Of a DNA stretch of 48,263 bases, positions 10,170 through 21,957 are shown piece after piece. Made by a program: the position numbers and the translations under genes. The DNA is from Ectocarpus siliculosus. Its lineage: Eukaryota; Sar; Phaeophyceae; Ectocarpales; Ectocarpaceae. The notes beneath the pieces are model-generated. The model did no database searches and was not told the origin of the DNA. It saw nothing but the letters and a program-made list of their open reading frames with translations. Location of the stretch: contig FN649755.1 in the NCBI GenBank assembly GCA_000310025.1, forward strand, positions 2,246,715-2,294,977, written 5' to 3'. Numbering within the stretch: position 1 is the first letter of the stretch; every line of letters starts with the position of its first letter.

Positions 10170-10765
10170 CCCGATATTCACATCGGGGTTGGGTTTTCGT
10201 CGCGTGACAACGGCGTTGCAAAACAAGCCGCCCCCCCCGGTGTTTGCCATCGGGGTTGGGTTTTCGTCGCTTGGCAGCGATGTTGTAAAACAAGCCGATC
10301 ACTTCGTGAGCTCGGCAACCAGGTTACCGGTTGTTTTTTTGTGCCTCTGTTTTTTTTTTTGCGGTTTCCATGAATGGTGGTCGAGTAGAGCGTCGATGTG
10401 CGGGGTCGAGAACTCTCACTCCGCGCAAAGGGGATGATCGCACAGAGTTGCGTTAAATTTGTCAAGCATCCTCGAGGCAGCTTCACAGTGCTTACAAGTG
10501 TCTCTGGAAGCGAACGTACCAGAAAGTATAACAAGTCATTCGCAGCTGTCATCCGTATGCAAGTAGGTAAGCACAAGATGCCAAACACCCTTAGCAGGAT
10601 GCAGCGCACCCTTCATGCGACTAACCCAATACCTCAAGGGGCTTCGCGCTTGGTGATGTGAGAGCCTGGTCCGGTGAGTACCGGCGTGCTCCGTCCCGGC
10701 TTTGTAGGAATGCGAGGTCAATGGTCTAAACAACTACGGCATGCACGACTATGCGTACACCCCCC
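10170..10765. repeat. Direct duplication, copy B
   Basis: Second copy of the block at 8505-9175 in the same orientation. It has two tandem units (10171-10233 and 10228-10296), then the CTCGGCAACCAGGTTACCGG block, and ends at GGCATGCACGACTATG. Starts lie about 1.66 kb apart. Differences are mostly single substitutions. Confidence 0.85.
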
Positions 10766-11139
10766 CTCCCTCCAAACGGGGACTCAGATTTATTTTCGAT
10801 CGGTGGGCTCACTACGTGTCTTGTTGTGAAAAATATTCCACGCCAAGGATGCGCGAAATGTTTTCTTCGACACCAATGTACCCAAGCTTACTTGTGGGAT
10901 ATTTCAGGGGGGGGGGGGGTACCGGTAGCCTAATTCCTATACGAAACATAGGGGGCTTGAAGGGGAAAACCCTGTTATTGTCCGGGTACTCTATGCGCGA
11001 GCTAGAGCCCTCTCTTGCGACACCCCAAGCCATGATCACACGAACCGGGTGCGTAGTACATCAAGAGAATACCCAACCCGCTCACAGTAGTATGCAAGGG
11101 ATTCGAACCCTTTCGGGGCTCTTAAGTTCTTGGGCTTTC
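10766..11139. other. No gene seen
   Basis: Unique sequence with a poly-G run at about 10908-10919. No protein-like frame with splice support. Confidence 0.4.
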
Positions 11140-12010
11140 TTGTGACCGAAATCATGCCCAGGTCATGACCCGGCCATGGCCGAGTGACCGGGTCGTGAGC
11201 TCGTCATGACTCGACCATGACCTGTGTTGTTAGTTTCGTCCAAGCCACGACCGGGTCATGGCCTGGTCATGGCCTGGTCATGGCTTGTTTTGCTTAGTCT
11301 CGTCAAAACATTCATGCACCTTGAAGGGGCGTGCACATAAACCATCCACCCATCCCCTATAACAGGCCGAAAACACCCGATGCAGGAGTTAGAATGGGAA
11401 TTGTGTTCTTCCCAGTCTCGCACCCCTGCCCTGCCGTTTAACAAGATCGTGTTATACACCTTCAACCAATAACCAATCGATCTGCAATCAATGAAATTCC
11501 GGTGCTTTAGTCGATCCCCTGCTTGTGGCAGGGGCATGAAACTGACTTAGAACCCTAACGTTACCCCTAACCCCAAAATGCCAAACCCATACGATAGGTG
11601 CTTGGTTGGCATTGATGTGAAAAATCCTAGCCGGCACAGTACAGGTGCCAATTTAGCGTTGATGCGATAAATCGAGACAGACCATCGGGTCATGATTGGG
11701 TCACACGATAGGGTGATGGCGTAATCATGTCTCGGTAAAGGTCCACTCATCGTGACCCGGTCATAACACGATCACAACTCGACATAACGCCATCGTGTCT
11801 GGATCATGACCCGGTCATTATCCGATAGCAAGGCAGAAATTCCTGCAAAAGTGAGAAACAACAGACAAAGTCGTGACCCGGTCATGATCCGATCATGATG
11901 GGGTCATGGCCGAAGTCATGAAGCGTGGTGACCCAGTCATGATAGGATGATGACCTGGTCATGACTGGGTCGATCATTGGGTCATGAAAGGGTCATGATC
12001 ACGATCTCGA
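11140..12010. repeat. GGTCATGACC palindrome field around a telomere-like core
   Basis: Dense variants of GGTCATGACC, GGTCATGGCC and GGTCATGATC occur in two fields (about 11150-11285 and 11690-12000). The centre (about 11300-11680) is non-palindromic and contains CCCTAACGTTACCCCTAACCCC. The arrangement, with a palindrome field on each side of a core holding C/T-rich telomere-like repeats, resembles the element at 7471-8032, though primary sequence differs. It is probably a non-autonomous mobile or satellite unit. The ends were not determined. Confidence 0.7.
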
Positions 12011-12825
12011 GCAAACCACTTAGTGTTACCACTGCAATTGTTTTGGCAATTTTCAAGCCGGAAGACAAGGCCAATACCAGGTTGGGTGTGGCTCCCAGAG
12101 ATACTACGTAGGTACGCGTCTGCAAGCAGCGTGCATTTATCTAGCAACGTTCTGCGGCGATCAAGGGTATTGTGTCGCTATTATCAATAGAGCGGGACGA
12201 ATAAAATTTCTTGCTGCTATCCCTCCTGCGGGTGGCTAGATGCTGGTTGCTTTCTGGAAACGAACGTCATTGATTTCGATGGGCAACGAAATAACAACGA
12301 TAGCGGCAAGTACATGGATGCATATGTTTTGACTTGAGTGACTGGCAGTGTAGCGAGACCATGCCGTACGGGAATCGGGAGATGTTTTTTTTTATTGTCC
12401 TGGATTGGTGAACTCTGCTTGTTGTTTCGCGTGCTGGACTCTTCCGGCTAGAGTTGGGCAGACCGACGAAGCCATTTAGCCTTCGCTTGGTGTTGTGTCG
12501 TGGACTGAGTCTACGTACAGTACTGATTCTGACTTTTCCAGCCAGATTTTATCACGTATACGTATGGGAGGCGGGGGGAGAACTCGACAATTGTCTGTCG
12601 GCCCTAATGTATATCGTGGCAATGATGACGTCGTCTCACGAATATTACCCATCTGTCGTGTGGGTTCTAGCCTTCCCAACCTGGCTCCCCACCTTGCCCC
12701 CGACACACAAACCCGCGCGCACGTGTCACATGCACATATATTGTGTCGCAGGTTGTCGGCAATCAAAACATAAGAGTGTTTGTTCAAGAGCCACCTTGTC
12801 CCGCTGGACGATCTCATCTTCACAC
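12011..12825. other. No confident gene; possible 5' region of downstream gene
   Basis: A long plus-strand frame runs through 12454-13206, but its first part has no domain. An acceptor-like TTGTGTCGCAG at about 12750 lies in the frame that leads into the next gene, so the upstream part may be intron or 5' exon. Confidence 0.4.
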
Positions 12826-15132
12826 ATGACGTCGTGCTCGTACACGGATTCTTTCCGTCTCGAGGCTGACATCGACTACGTTTTCGAAGACTACGGCGAG
12901 GTCTCGAGCCCGGACGGTTGCTACCAAGAGTCCATCAACTCTCCCGTAGAAAGTGGGGAAGCTGTGAGTGCTTTTTACTCAGACGGTGGTCTCTCCGATT
13001 ACGAATATTTCTTCCGGACATACGAGTTCGACGATGATGAGGTGAGTGAGGTGCCAGTAGAGAATCTGTACATTCCCGCAGGTCGATGGGTCGGTGTCAT
13101 TCACAGTGGTGTGGGACGTGTTTCTAGATGTATCTGGTTTAGCGTTGTACCCTGTTTACTTGCGCCTGCCTTGGGAATCGAATCGTGGGTACCCATGTGG
13201 CAATAGGGTGGGAGCGATCCCGCTTATCGCTGTTGATTCGTTTTCGCCCTGTAAAAAACATTTGGACCGGTTGAGATCGGAGCGCCCGCCGGTGGTACTC
13301 GGTAGGCAGATCTCACTATTACTATTGCTTTTGTCTAATCGTATGTGCAGCAAATACTTATCGTTGATGGTGGAGATAGCCGAAAATATGGAGCGATACC
13401 ACTGGCAACCAAACAGCCCTAGATCTGCAGTCAGGTACCCATCTGTGCCAATAACATTTTTTGGTTGTACTCCCGCCTGGCCGCGTTCAACTGCTAGGCT
13501 GTCTATCGACGATGATGTAGAGATTCTGGGCAGCTTTCGCAGCACTTGTTGTTCGGTTGTACAATAATATACTGTGTCAGTACCGATACAAAAAATTGGA
13601 GTACGTTGGTTCCATTTGCACAAGAGTGCGTGGTTGGCTATCCATGTGTATTGAATGCTTCCTTGCGTTGGCGTGGCGAACAGCTACAGTGCGTCAAGGC
13701 GATGTGGCAGGTGTTGGTTGTCTTTCTCTTCCTCATGCGGACGCTCTCAATTTCGAACGACCTCTTGCTTGTCTCCAGGTGTGGGTAATCGCCACTTATT
13801 TGGACGATACATTCAATACGAGGTGTATAGACTACGACCTGAACGATTATACTACGCTGCACCCCACGGAAGTGTTATACTGGGCTTGCGAGGACGATGA
13901 TGGCGGGTATACAGACTTCTCCGCCACAATATCAACCATCTGCGGCTGCAACACTCCGGCCCCTACTGCAGCCCCTACCACTCCGGCCCCTACTGCAGCC
14001 CCTGCCACTCCGGGCCTTACTGCAACCCCCGGGCCTACCCCTAATGGTTTGACGCCGGCACCGCGTACTCTTATGGATACTTCTTCTCCTACTCGTGCTC
14101 CTGAAGTTGTATCTACCCCGCCTCCAGTGAGCACCACCTCGGATGAAGGTAGGCGCGGATTTGGGAATGAAGATGTAAACTGTAAGACATACAAATGATA
14201 GAGATTTTTGTCGATGTGTCCGTCTTGGAAGACCTTCGAATGTTTTTTGTTTGAATTCATCCATTGGTATGAGCGCTGGTTCGCTTGTTCCCCTTACTAT
14301 CTTCTTCTGCCTTCTTTCCTCGAATGTGACGAATCTACCATCGGTCGCACAATATCGTGTTCTTGTTTATATTTTGATCTTCTTCGTAAACTCGAGTCTA
14401 GGCCCATGTGGTATTGTTCGGAAAAGGGCCGCGTGCACTCTCTTCTTTTGTCGATGTCGCTATTCCCTATTGTTTGTGGTTCGCGCACCAAATACAAAGG
14501 TCAATGCAAAACCCCGAAATCCGTGACGTATGGCGTTGAGAGAAACGAGACGCATCTAAAATATCTCGGCACACGACAACATGTGGAACCGAAATGCACC
14601 TCCCCGCTAATGTTATCTCTCTTCTCTCCTGTAGCGCCCAAAAAGAACGAAGGTCTCGTGCAAGTCGCGAGCACCACGGCGGAGCACACCTGTAGGGGCC
14701 ACACACGTTTCTGTCTTTTGTGTTACAATGTTTGCAGGAATTTGCAACCAATTCACACAGACAGGCTCTCGTTGTGTGGTAGGCAACAACGCGACGTAGG
14801 AGCGGCACGGGGAGATACACACCCGACCTCTAGCCTTCGTTGTCGAATGATTTTATCTCGATTTATCTGTCCCGGCGAAACCAGCAGCTCCAGCGGGAGA
14901 AGTGGCTGGAGGGGTGGTGGCGGGCGTGGTGGTGGTCGTGGCCATCGTCCTTGCTGCCCTGTTCAAGACTGGTCGCCTGAAGATCAAGCGAACCGGGAAA
15001 CAACGGAAGCCTTCTCATGACGATGTCGCTAGCGGCTCTGGGTCCATGGGCAACACGCCGCCCGCGGCTTCTGAGCCCCCCGTTCCTCATCAGTACCCCG
15101 TTGCCTATCAGTATCCAGAGGCCATTGAGTAG
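12826..15132 (+). CDS. Candidate three-exon gene: single-pass membrane protein with Pro/Thr stalk
   Basis: Exons 12826-13041 (ends GAG|GTGAGT), 13779-14148 (after TTGTCTCCAG, ends at G|GTAGGC) and 14885-15132 (after AAACCAG) join in phase, giving 277 residues and a TAG stop. The N-terminal part is acidic and Tyr/Asp-rich with several Cys (FNTRCIDYDL, CGC). Residues ~135-190 are a Pro/Thr/Ala stalk with TPAPTAAP repeats. Then comes a strongly hydrophobic segment (VAGGVVAGVVVVVAIVLAAL), a basic stop-transfer (KTGRLKIKRTGK) and a Tyr/Pro cytoplasmic tail. This suggests a type I surface protein. No signal peptide follows the ATG at 12826, so the true start is probably in an upstream exon. The family is not recognised, and further exons could lie in the ~737-bp introns. 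Confidence 0.5.
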
Positions 15133-16767
15133 CCCGAGACGGAGTGAGTCAATGTCGTACTGTGGGTGAAAGTTTCATCGTCTTCATTAGTTCTTGGACA
15201 ACGCAAACCGACCGTGGGCTGTTGCCGTGACCTTTGCGCCTGAGCGTTGCCGGAAGCCCTGGGTTGATTGTTAGCGGTGCCAACAGTTATTTGAAGCTCC
15301 AACCCAAATACTGGCGGTATTTTCGTGTGGTGGCCCCGGGACTACACTACCCTCTCTTGAGAACTGAAGCTAGTTACGGCGGGGCCTGTTAGGTTCTGAG
15401 GTGGATGTATTTTCATGTGATTGATTCTTGCCACGCGCCGGGGTCGAACGTCTGTCCATTATTGTGAATATGTTTCAGCTCTGCCACTTTTCACCACTTC
15501 AGGCATACATCAGCGGCGGTGGAGTGGTACTGATAGTGTGGGTAGTTTGAGTAGACTCTCTGGCTACGATCCTCTGGAGACTTGTGAAAACTGTCTCGTC
15601 CATCGATATCGAAACTGGCGTCGCAACTGCCAGATTCGAGCAGGGTATAGTACTGATAATGATTGGGATGCAATGGGACGAGCACCGCAGGGTTGAGCCA
15701 TGTTCTTGACACTCGGCGGAAAAGCACACTAGGACAAATGTACTTTCCTGGCAAAACAGGGTCGTGGTAAAGGCGGCCAAGGCCGGCGCTCCCGTACGCT
15801 CTTCATCTCATGTGTGTTCAAGTCATGTTTGTTCCGGAAGTGAGCTTCCAGTGTATTTTCTTTCGAGTTTCATTTTTGGTTGACTGCTCGTTGAGGTTTA
15901 TAGATCCGGAGCGCTGAAGCAAACGTGCACAGAAGTTATGCGAATGCTTGTCTGCCTGGATCAGTTTTATGTTTTTTGTCGCGATGAAAGATTTTCCCAA
16001 GGCGATGAACGAGTTTCTCTTCGGCAAATCCTATCTGCCGATTGCGATATGTTGAGGGCGGCACGCGCTCGGTTCGGGTCGCAGTTTAAACGTATTACGG
16101 CCGCGGGTGTTCGTTGTCTAGCTTTGTGGTACTCGGCCCGTGCAAGCGCCTCCTATGTAGAATATGTTGCGAATCTGACTTAAATTTGTCCTTGGTTTGG
16201 ACGTCGAGAATACGCTCGGAGGAGGATAGTATCGGATAAAGATCGCCTTGGTGATTGGACCTATTCTGTAGTTCTGAAGTTCGCATGTAGCCTTCTATGA
16301 ACAGGCTCAACTGCAAGGGAGGGGTGTTGAGCTTTGCCCAGTTGAGGATTTCGTTCCCTCGCCCCGAGTGTTGGCCTTGAGAAGGCCACTAACGGGTAGA
16401 CCTTTCGGTTGGTGGGTATTGGTGGTATTTGAGAGGTGTAGATTTCGCGTCTACCAGGACGTATCTGTCCTATTTTCGTGTGTGCCCCGTAGTCCACGTA
16501 TGCCACGGCAGCTGTCTCTGTTTGACCGCGCAGTCGAATGAATCTTTGTGGTGAGGGTGTGTTTGCCTTGCAGGGCGTCAAATATGCGTGTGGGTGAAGT
16601 CCTCCCGAGGACGTTGTTTCGCATGGGTCCCCCGGGAAAAATATGTTCGCGTGCAGTTCTGTCCAAGTGGAATATTGGCAAGAAGATATAGATATAACAA
16701 AGAGGCCAAGGTTTTCACGAAGCTCCTTCCGACCCTGCCATCCTCGACCGCCCGAACGTTCCGGCTT
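15133..16767. other. No confident gene
   Basis: Unique sequence up to the retrotransposon target site. Minus-strand frames at 16261-17115 run into the LTR and have no recognisable domain. The plus frame 15421-15696 has protein-like patches but no splice-supported ends. Confidence 0.4.
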
Positions 16768-16772
16768 GAGAC
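16768..16772 (+). repeat. Target-site duplication GAGAC (left)
   Basis: GAGAC lies immediately before the 5' LTR and is repeated immediately after the 3' LTR (22375-22379). Five-base duplications are usual for LTR retrotransposon integration. Confidence 0.9.
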
Positions 16773-17205
16773 TGTTCGTGATAGTTGCTGCTGTGTGTGT
16801 CGACAGAGTAACGTAGCACAATATGATTGGACAGTTTGAATTGAGGGACTGTCGATGTTGCAGATCGCTGAGTAGCCACATATTATCAGAACAGCAAGGA
16901 ACGTTCTGTAGGAATGCTCCTCGTGGATGGTGCATTTCCCCGAGTGTGTTCTTTATGGATAGTGCATCAACCAGAGGATTCATGGTACGTTGTGAAGTAC
17001 GTTGGCCCCTGTTGAGTCGTTGTGTTCCGATATTATTGTGTTCCGATATTGTGTTCTGCTTTCGTCCGTTGGTCGAGCGACGGGTGGTGCTGCGGCGCTG
17101 CGGTGCTCGCCCCACCCTTGCTCACTCCACCTTTTGACCTGTTCTCCTGGTCCAAGGTCTCATCAATACAACATCTTTTCCCCAGAAGCCACGAGTTTAC
17201 CAACA
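16773..17205 (+). repeat. 5' LTR (433 bp)
   Basis: Begins TGTTCGTGATAGTTGC and ends GAGTTTACCAACA. Compared with the 3' LTR it has an extra 16-base tandem duplication around GTGTTCCGATATT (about 17024-17050) and one G/A difference in CCCCGAGTGTGTTC. The sequence after it starts CGCTATAGCG, and no standard initiator-Met primer-binding site is obvious. Confidence 0.95.
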
Positions 17206-17292
17206 CGCTATAGCGAACCAGTCGACTGCTGCTTGTCCCCTTGGACTGTACGTCAAGACTGAACGGAGGAAGATTGATCACCTTGCTTCGTG

Positions 17293-18457
17293 ATGAGTGG
17301 GCCTGCTGGGGATCATGTGGATTACCCACCTCCGGGTGATTCGCAGGATGTTATTAGTGGTGAGAGACTGGATTCGATTGAGACACTGTTGTCCCAGCTC
17401 ACGAGCATAATCAAGTCGCTTGTTGGGCAACGAGGTGATCAGGTGGAGTCCTCTGTTTCATTTTTCATTTGCTGCTGCGCCGGGAAGCGGCGGAACAGAG
17501 TATGCTGGTGTGCATCAATCGGATGTCACTGGCAGGACTGCTGTGGGAGGTACGGACAGTAGTGTCCAAGGCTTTGGCATGTCCAGCATGTGGGTTGGGA
17601 GTAGTAGTCTTGCAGACTCAGGCTTGAACCTTCGTGCAATTGTTGTTTGTCGTTCCTCTGCTGGTGGTAGAGCCAGCGGCGGAACCGACGCCGGTTGGCA
17701 TCCTGTAGATGCTACTGGCAGGACTGCGGGAGGTAAGGGCAGCAGTGCCCAAGTCCTTGGCATGTCCAGCGTGAGAGTTGGGAGTAGTAGTCTTCTAGAC
17801 TCAGACTTGAACCCTCATGCATCTGCTGTAAATCGTCCCTCTGCTGGTGCTGCAAGCTTTGGTTCGATTGGAACTGTTAGTGGGGCTTCGGGTAGTAGCC
17901 AGTCTTTCGGTTCGGGAATGGTTAGTGGGACTTTAGGTAGTCAGTCTTCCATTCCGGGAATGGTTAGTGGGGCTTTAGGTAGCCAGTCTTCCATTCCGCC
18001 CCCATCTACTCCATCGAGTGAGTGGTGGGGATGTGTCGCCAGTGGAAACACATATATTCCTGGGGTCGGCAATAATAACACAGGAGAAAACTTGGGTAGG
18101 AGTCCTTTTCAAAGTTCCCAAAGCTTCTGTTTTTGACGGGACGGACGTGTCATATCCGTCGTGGTCACAATTGTTTCTACTGAGTGCCCACAACAATAAT
18201 CTGTATGAGGCTTTTGTTTCTGTGCTACATGTAGAGATTTCGATTGCAAGCATTGAATTCGATCTGACCCCCTGGGTAGAGGAAGGATACAACATACATG
18301 GGTGTGCTGTGCCAGACTGAGATATCAAGGTGGATTTTGTTCGACTGTTTGAAGAACTCTCTCAAAACCATGGCTAGGCATGCAGGTTTCCCCAGCAAGG
18401 CATTTCGAGTGTTGAAAGATCACTTTCTACCCTTGAGCCAGAGCACTGTCTGGAACC
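17293..18457 (+). pseudogene. copia gag-like region, frame-broken
   Basis: The ATG at 17293 opens a frame with ERLDSIETLLSQLTSIIKSL, probably coiled. The frame moves by one base near 17440 into a Ser/Gly-rich stretch with two related units (GMSSMWVGSSSLADSGLN and GMSSVRVGSSSLLDSDLN) and then GALGSQSSIP repeats. It moves again near 18130 into a gag-like segment (SYPSWSQLFLLSAHNNNLYE) and again near 18300-18340 (LFDCLKNSLKTMARH). Position between LTR and integrase identifies it as gag. The nucleocapsid CCHC box was not found, consistent with deletion of the gag-protease junction. Confidence 0.7.
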
Positions 18458-20335
18458 TTGGAGTTGGTGTTTGTGACTGCTGATTTGAGTTTCTGTAGAG
18501 TTGGAGCATGTATTGTATTCTCCCAACTTGGGGGGATATCACCTCTTTTCTCCCAGCGCAGATTGGTGGTGAGTCATGGAATTACCTTGCTTGGTGGTCC
18601 TGATGGTGTGATGACTGTTTTCGACGGACATACTATTTTTCAGAGCTTCGATGGCATGCTAATTAAGACTGCGTATCGTCTTGAAGATAAATCTGTTGGT
18701 TCGGTGTTAACTGCCCTCACTCCTTCGAACCCCAAGCATGAATCTAAGATGGATGTGAACGAGTTTCATAACATTTATGCTCATTCGCATGAGGGATTGC
18801 TTCGTACAACTGCAAAGCGACTAGGTATCGAGTTGACCGGTAAAATGCATGCTTGTACGGGATGTTCGATGTCGAAGGCATTCAAGAAAGGGATTGCTCA
18901 TGAAACAAAATGCAGATCAGACAAAAAGTTGGGCAGAGTTTTTGTTGACCTGGGAGGGCGGAAGGACGTTGCGTCCGTAGGGGGTAAACATTACCCCATG
19001 ATAGTGAAGGATGATTTCACAAGACGTACATGGATGTATTTCCTGAAAAGTAAATCAGACGCTGCGAGTGCTTTCCGGAGTTTCCTTGCAAGTGTTTGTG
19101 CTGATGGTATCCCATCATTGGTTGAGATTGTTAGATCTGACAATGGGTGGGAGGTTTTCGGAGGAGAATTTGCGTCCGTGTGCAACGAGCTCTTGATTAA
19201 GCAAGAGTTCACCCCGGCTTACAGTCCCCAATACAACGGTGTTGCAGAGCGTGGTTTGGGATTGATTGAGGCGGCGGCAATGGCTGCTCGTATTCAGGCA
19301 AAATTTTTGTTTGGGCATGTGCAATTACCAAAGACTGATAGACTATGGGCTGAGGCGATGCATTGGGCTTGCGAAGCAATTAACCACACAGCTTGTTCCG
19401 CTAACCCCGACAGTAAGTCACCGTATGAGATGTGGCATGGTGAAGCTAGTCATGCTAGACCGTATCCGTTTTTGAAACCGGCGTACTGTAGGTGGCAGCG
19501 TCCGTCTAAGCTGCTACCGAAGGGTGAGGCTTGCTTTTATGTCGGTCCTTCGAGAGACCACCCGCGTGACTGTCATAGAGTACTTACGAGGGCTGGAACT
19601 ATTCAGGAAACGAGGAATGTGACATGGGAAGCGTTGCCGTCACAGCTCCCTCCACCGCAACCGTCTCTCTTGCCGATAGAGGTTGCAGAGCAGGGAGGGG
19701 AGGAACGTGACGACGATATAGAAGCTGAGGTGTGGCCGCTTTTAGGGAGAGGAGTTCCCCACATTCTTTTGCGACGTGATATCTCTGGTGGAACAATCGA
19801 TGAGGTTGGCAGTGTTGATGCAGGCAGTGTAGGTCAACCCCCCTCTATGCCATCTTCGCCCGCGATTAATTCCCCTAGTAGCGCAGCTCCCCCTGTGTCT
19901 TCTCCAGCAGACGAGTTCTCCGATGAGGGAGGGCAGGGAGGGCCGGAGACAGGGCAGACAGAATCGGCGGGTCCGGGAGGGCAGGAGGTAGAGTCGGAGA
20001 GTCAGGAAGGTTTGGATGAAGAGTTGGTTGAGCCGGGAGGGCAGGAGGTACAATCGGAGGCATTTCCCCCTGCTACGCACGTACCATCCAATCGTCGTGC
20101 GCGGCATGAGCTTGCTAGTTACAACACTGCTATGAATGAGAATGTTGAGGTCAGAGAAGGCAGAACCCGTGCGGAAACTCGGGCAGTAAATCAGCAGAGC
20201 GTACCCGGCCTCATGGCCACTCTAGGACCCATCTCCGCATCAGAAATAATATTGGCACTCTTAGTCGAACAGAGAGCATCTGATGCAATGGAATTGCCGA
20301 AAGTACTAATTAGATGTAGAGTCAGAACCGGGTAG
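18458..20335 (+). pseudogene. copia integrase region (intact frame within broken pol)
   Basis: A 625-codon open stretch. The pre-integrase HHCC zinc motif is visible as H-x3-H (YAHSHEG region, about 18776) and C-x2-C (ACTGC, about 18850-18866). The core shows the DDE triad: Asp in VFVDLGGRK (about 18944), Asp in VRSDNGWEVF (about 19138) and Glu in PQYNGVAERG (about 19245). A C-terminal Pro/Glu/Gly-rich linker with GGQEV repeats (19930-20070) precedes the RT. Integrase inserts the cDNA into the genome. The frame is lost near 20330, before RT begins. The ATG at 18458 is not a native start, because the region would be translated from a polyprotein. Confidence 0.9.
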
Positions 20336-21150
20336 CTATCAAGAAGCCCGCCAATCAAAGTATTCCACGATTTGGGACGAAGCCATGTCTGTAGAATTTG
20401 AAGGCTTGTTAAGAGCAGGAACGTTTGCGTTAGCAGTAAAGGCTCCGATAGGCTGTAACGTGATAGATGCTAGATGGGTCTACAAATGGAAAGCAGATGA
20501 AACAGGCAAGATAGTGAAGGCCAAGGCTAGGCTTGTAGCGAAGGGCTTCAAGCAGAAGCATGGTGTGGATTATCTTGAGACTTTCTCGCCTACTGCAAAT
20601 GCTGCATCGATTCGTTTGTTGGTGTAGCATTGGCGTGCAAGTATGATTTGGAATTTCTTCACTTTAACATTGAGCAAGCGTTTGTTCAGTCGGAATTGGA
20701 TCACGAGGTGTTCATGAAGTTGCCTCCTGGCTGTGAGTCGATGACAGGAAAGGTAGTCCGTTTAGACAAGAGTTTGGACTGAGACAGGCATCTAGAACAT
20801 TTCACAAGAGACTTGTGTCGGACCTGAAGAGGATTGGTTTCGAACAGTCTCTGTCTGACCCCTGCGTTCTTCGTTTCATGATGGGAGACGAGGTGTTGGG
20901 TATGATTGCGATTCATGTGGATGACATTCTGTATGCAGGAATTGAGAGGCTTGCCAAGATGGTTGTGGAACCGCTAGGTGACTCTCCCCCCACGAAGAAT
21001 TTGGGCGAGGTCAAGTTCTTTCTTGGTTGCGCATTCGTTCGCGACCGCAAGGCTGGTACGATTGAGATGTCTCAAGAGAGTTACATCAGGAGTGTTCTCG
21101 AGAGATTCAATGTTTGTCGCACCAGCTCGATCCCTGCTTCCCCTGTTAAG
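20336..21150 (+). pseudogene. copia reverse transcriptase, frame-broken
   Basis: Family landmarks are spread over three frames: WDEAMSVEFEGL (about 20370-20405), VIDARWVYKWKAD and ARLVAKGFKQKHGVDY (20460-20575), FNIEQAFVQSELDHEVFMKLPPG (20660-20735, read in a shifted frame), GLRQA (about 20776), and the catalytic box IHVDDILYAG (20911-20940). The box has His where copia RT usually has Tyr (YVDD). Frame changes near 20630 and 20775 remove continuity, so no full-length RT can be produced from this copy as read. Confidence 0.9.
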
Positions 21151-21874
21151 TGATTACAGGTCCGTGATGGAGGATGAGGCGGCAGGGGATGTGCCGTTCC
21201 GAGAGGTGGTGGGGAGCCTGATGTGGATCGCCAACCAGACAAGGCCCGACATCTCAAATGCTGTGTGGGCGGTGGCGAGGCACTCTCACGAGCCAAAGAA
21301 GAGCCACTGGAAGGCGGCCCAGAAGATTCTGAATTATCTTCTGGAGACGGCACATCTAACTTTGAAGTACAAGCAGGACACTATGGTAGACGTAGGCACG
21401 TTGGTGTACGTAGACGCAGACTTCGCCAGTAAGGCCACTGACCGTAGATCAGTTTCGGGAGCACTAGTTCTTGTAGCTGACTGTCTTGTTGCTTGGATTT
21501 CTAGGACGCAGAAATGTGTCACACTTTCAACAACTGAAGCAGAGTATGTTGCGATGGGTGACGGTGTGAAAGAGGCTCTGTTTGTCAATGGAATGCTCGA
21601 GTTCTTGAGGCCTAGTGAGAAGCTTGGTAAGATCCAGGTACGCGAGGATAACGAGGGTGCGATTGCACTTGCTGAGAATCCACTTAGTTCGTGTAACAGT
21701 AAGCACATTGACGTGAGGCACCATTTCCTTAGGAATTTGACAGAAGAGGGAGTGTTGGAAATCAGTCATGTCGCTAGCGAAAGACAGCATGCGGACATCC
21801 TGACGAAGGCGCTGCCGAGAGATCTTTTTGAAGTTCATCGTAATTTTGCTCTAGGCTCGAGATCTGAGAAGTAG
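21151..21874 (+). pseudogene. copia RNase H region
   Basis: Continuous frame from the connection domain (VGSLMWIANQTRPDISNAV) to the stop at 21872-21874. RNase H acidic residues are seen in VYVDADFAS, LSTTEAEYVAM and EDNEGAIAL, followed by the SKHIDVRHHFLR and HADILTKAL blocks typical of copia C-termini. It is one base out of frame with the preceding RT. RNase H degrades the RNA template during cDNA synthesis. Confidence 0.9.
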
Positions 21875-21948
21875 AGGTCTGAGTCGTGTTTTATTTTGGT
21901 TTGTTGTTTTTCTGTTATATATTTGATCTGGCCGAAGACAACAGCCCC

Positions 21949-21957
21949 AAGGGAGGG
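21949..21957 (+). other. Polypurine tract
   Basis: AAGGGAGGG lies directly against the TG of the 3' LTR, the expected site for plus-strand DNA priming. Confidence 0.8.

Noticed and set aside
14208-15020. 270-codon plus-strand frame as a separate gene
   Set aside because: It lies mostly in the second intron of the membrane-protein model. Its Gly/Arg-rich end is the transmembrane exon read in another frame.
16261-17115. 284-codon minus-strand frame as a gene
   Set aside because: It is largely antisense to the 5' LTR and shows no recognisable domain.
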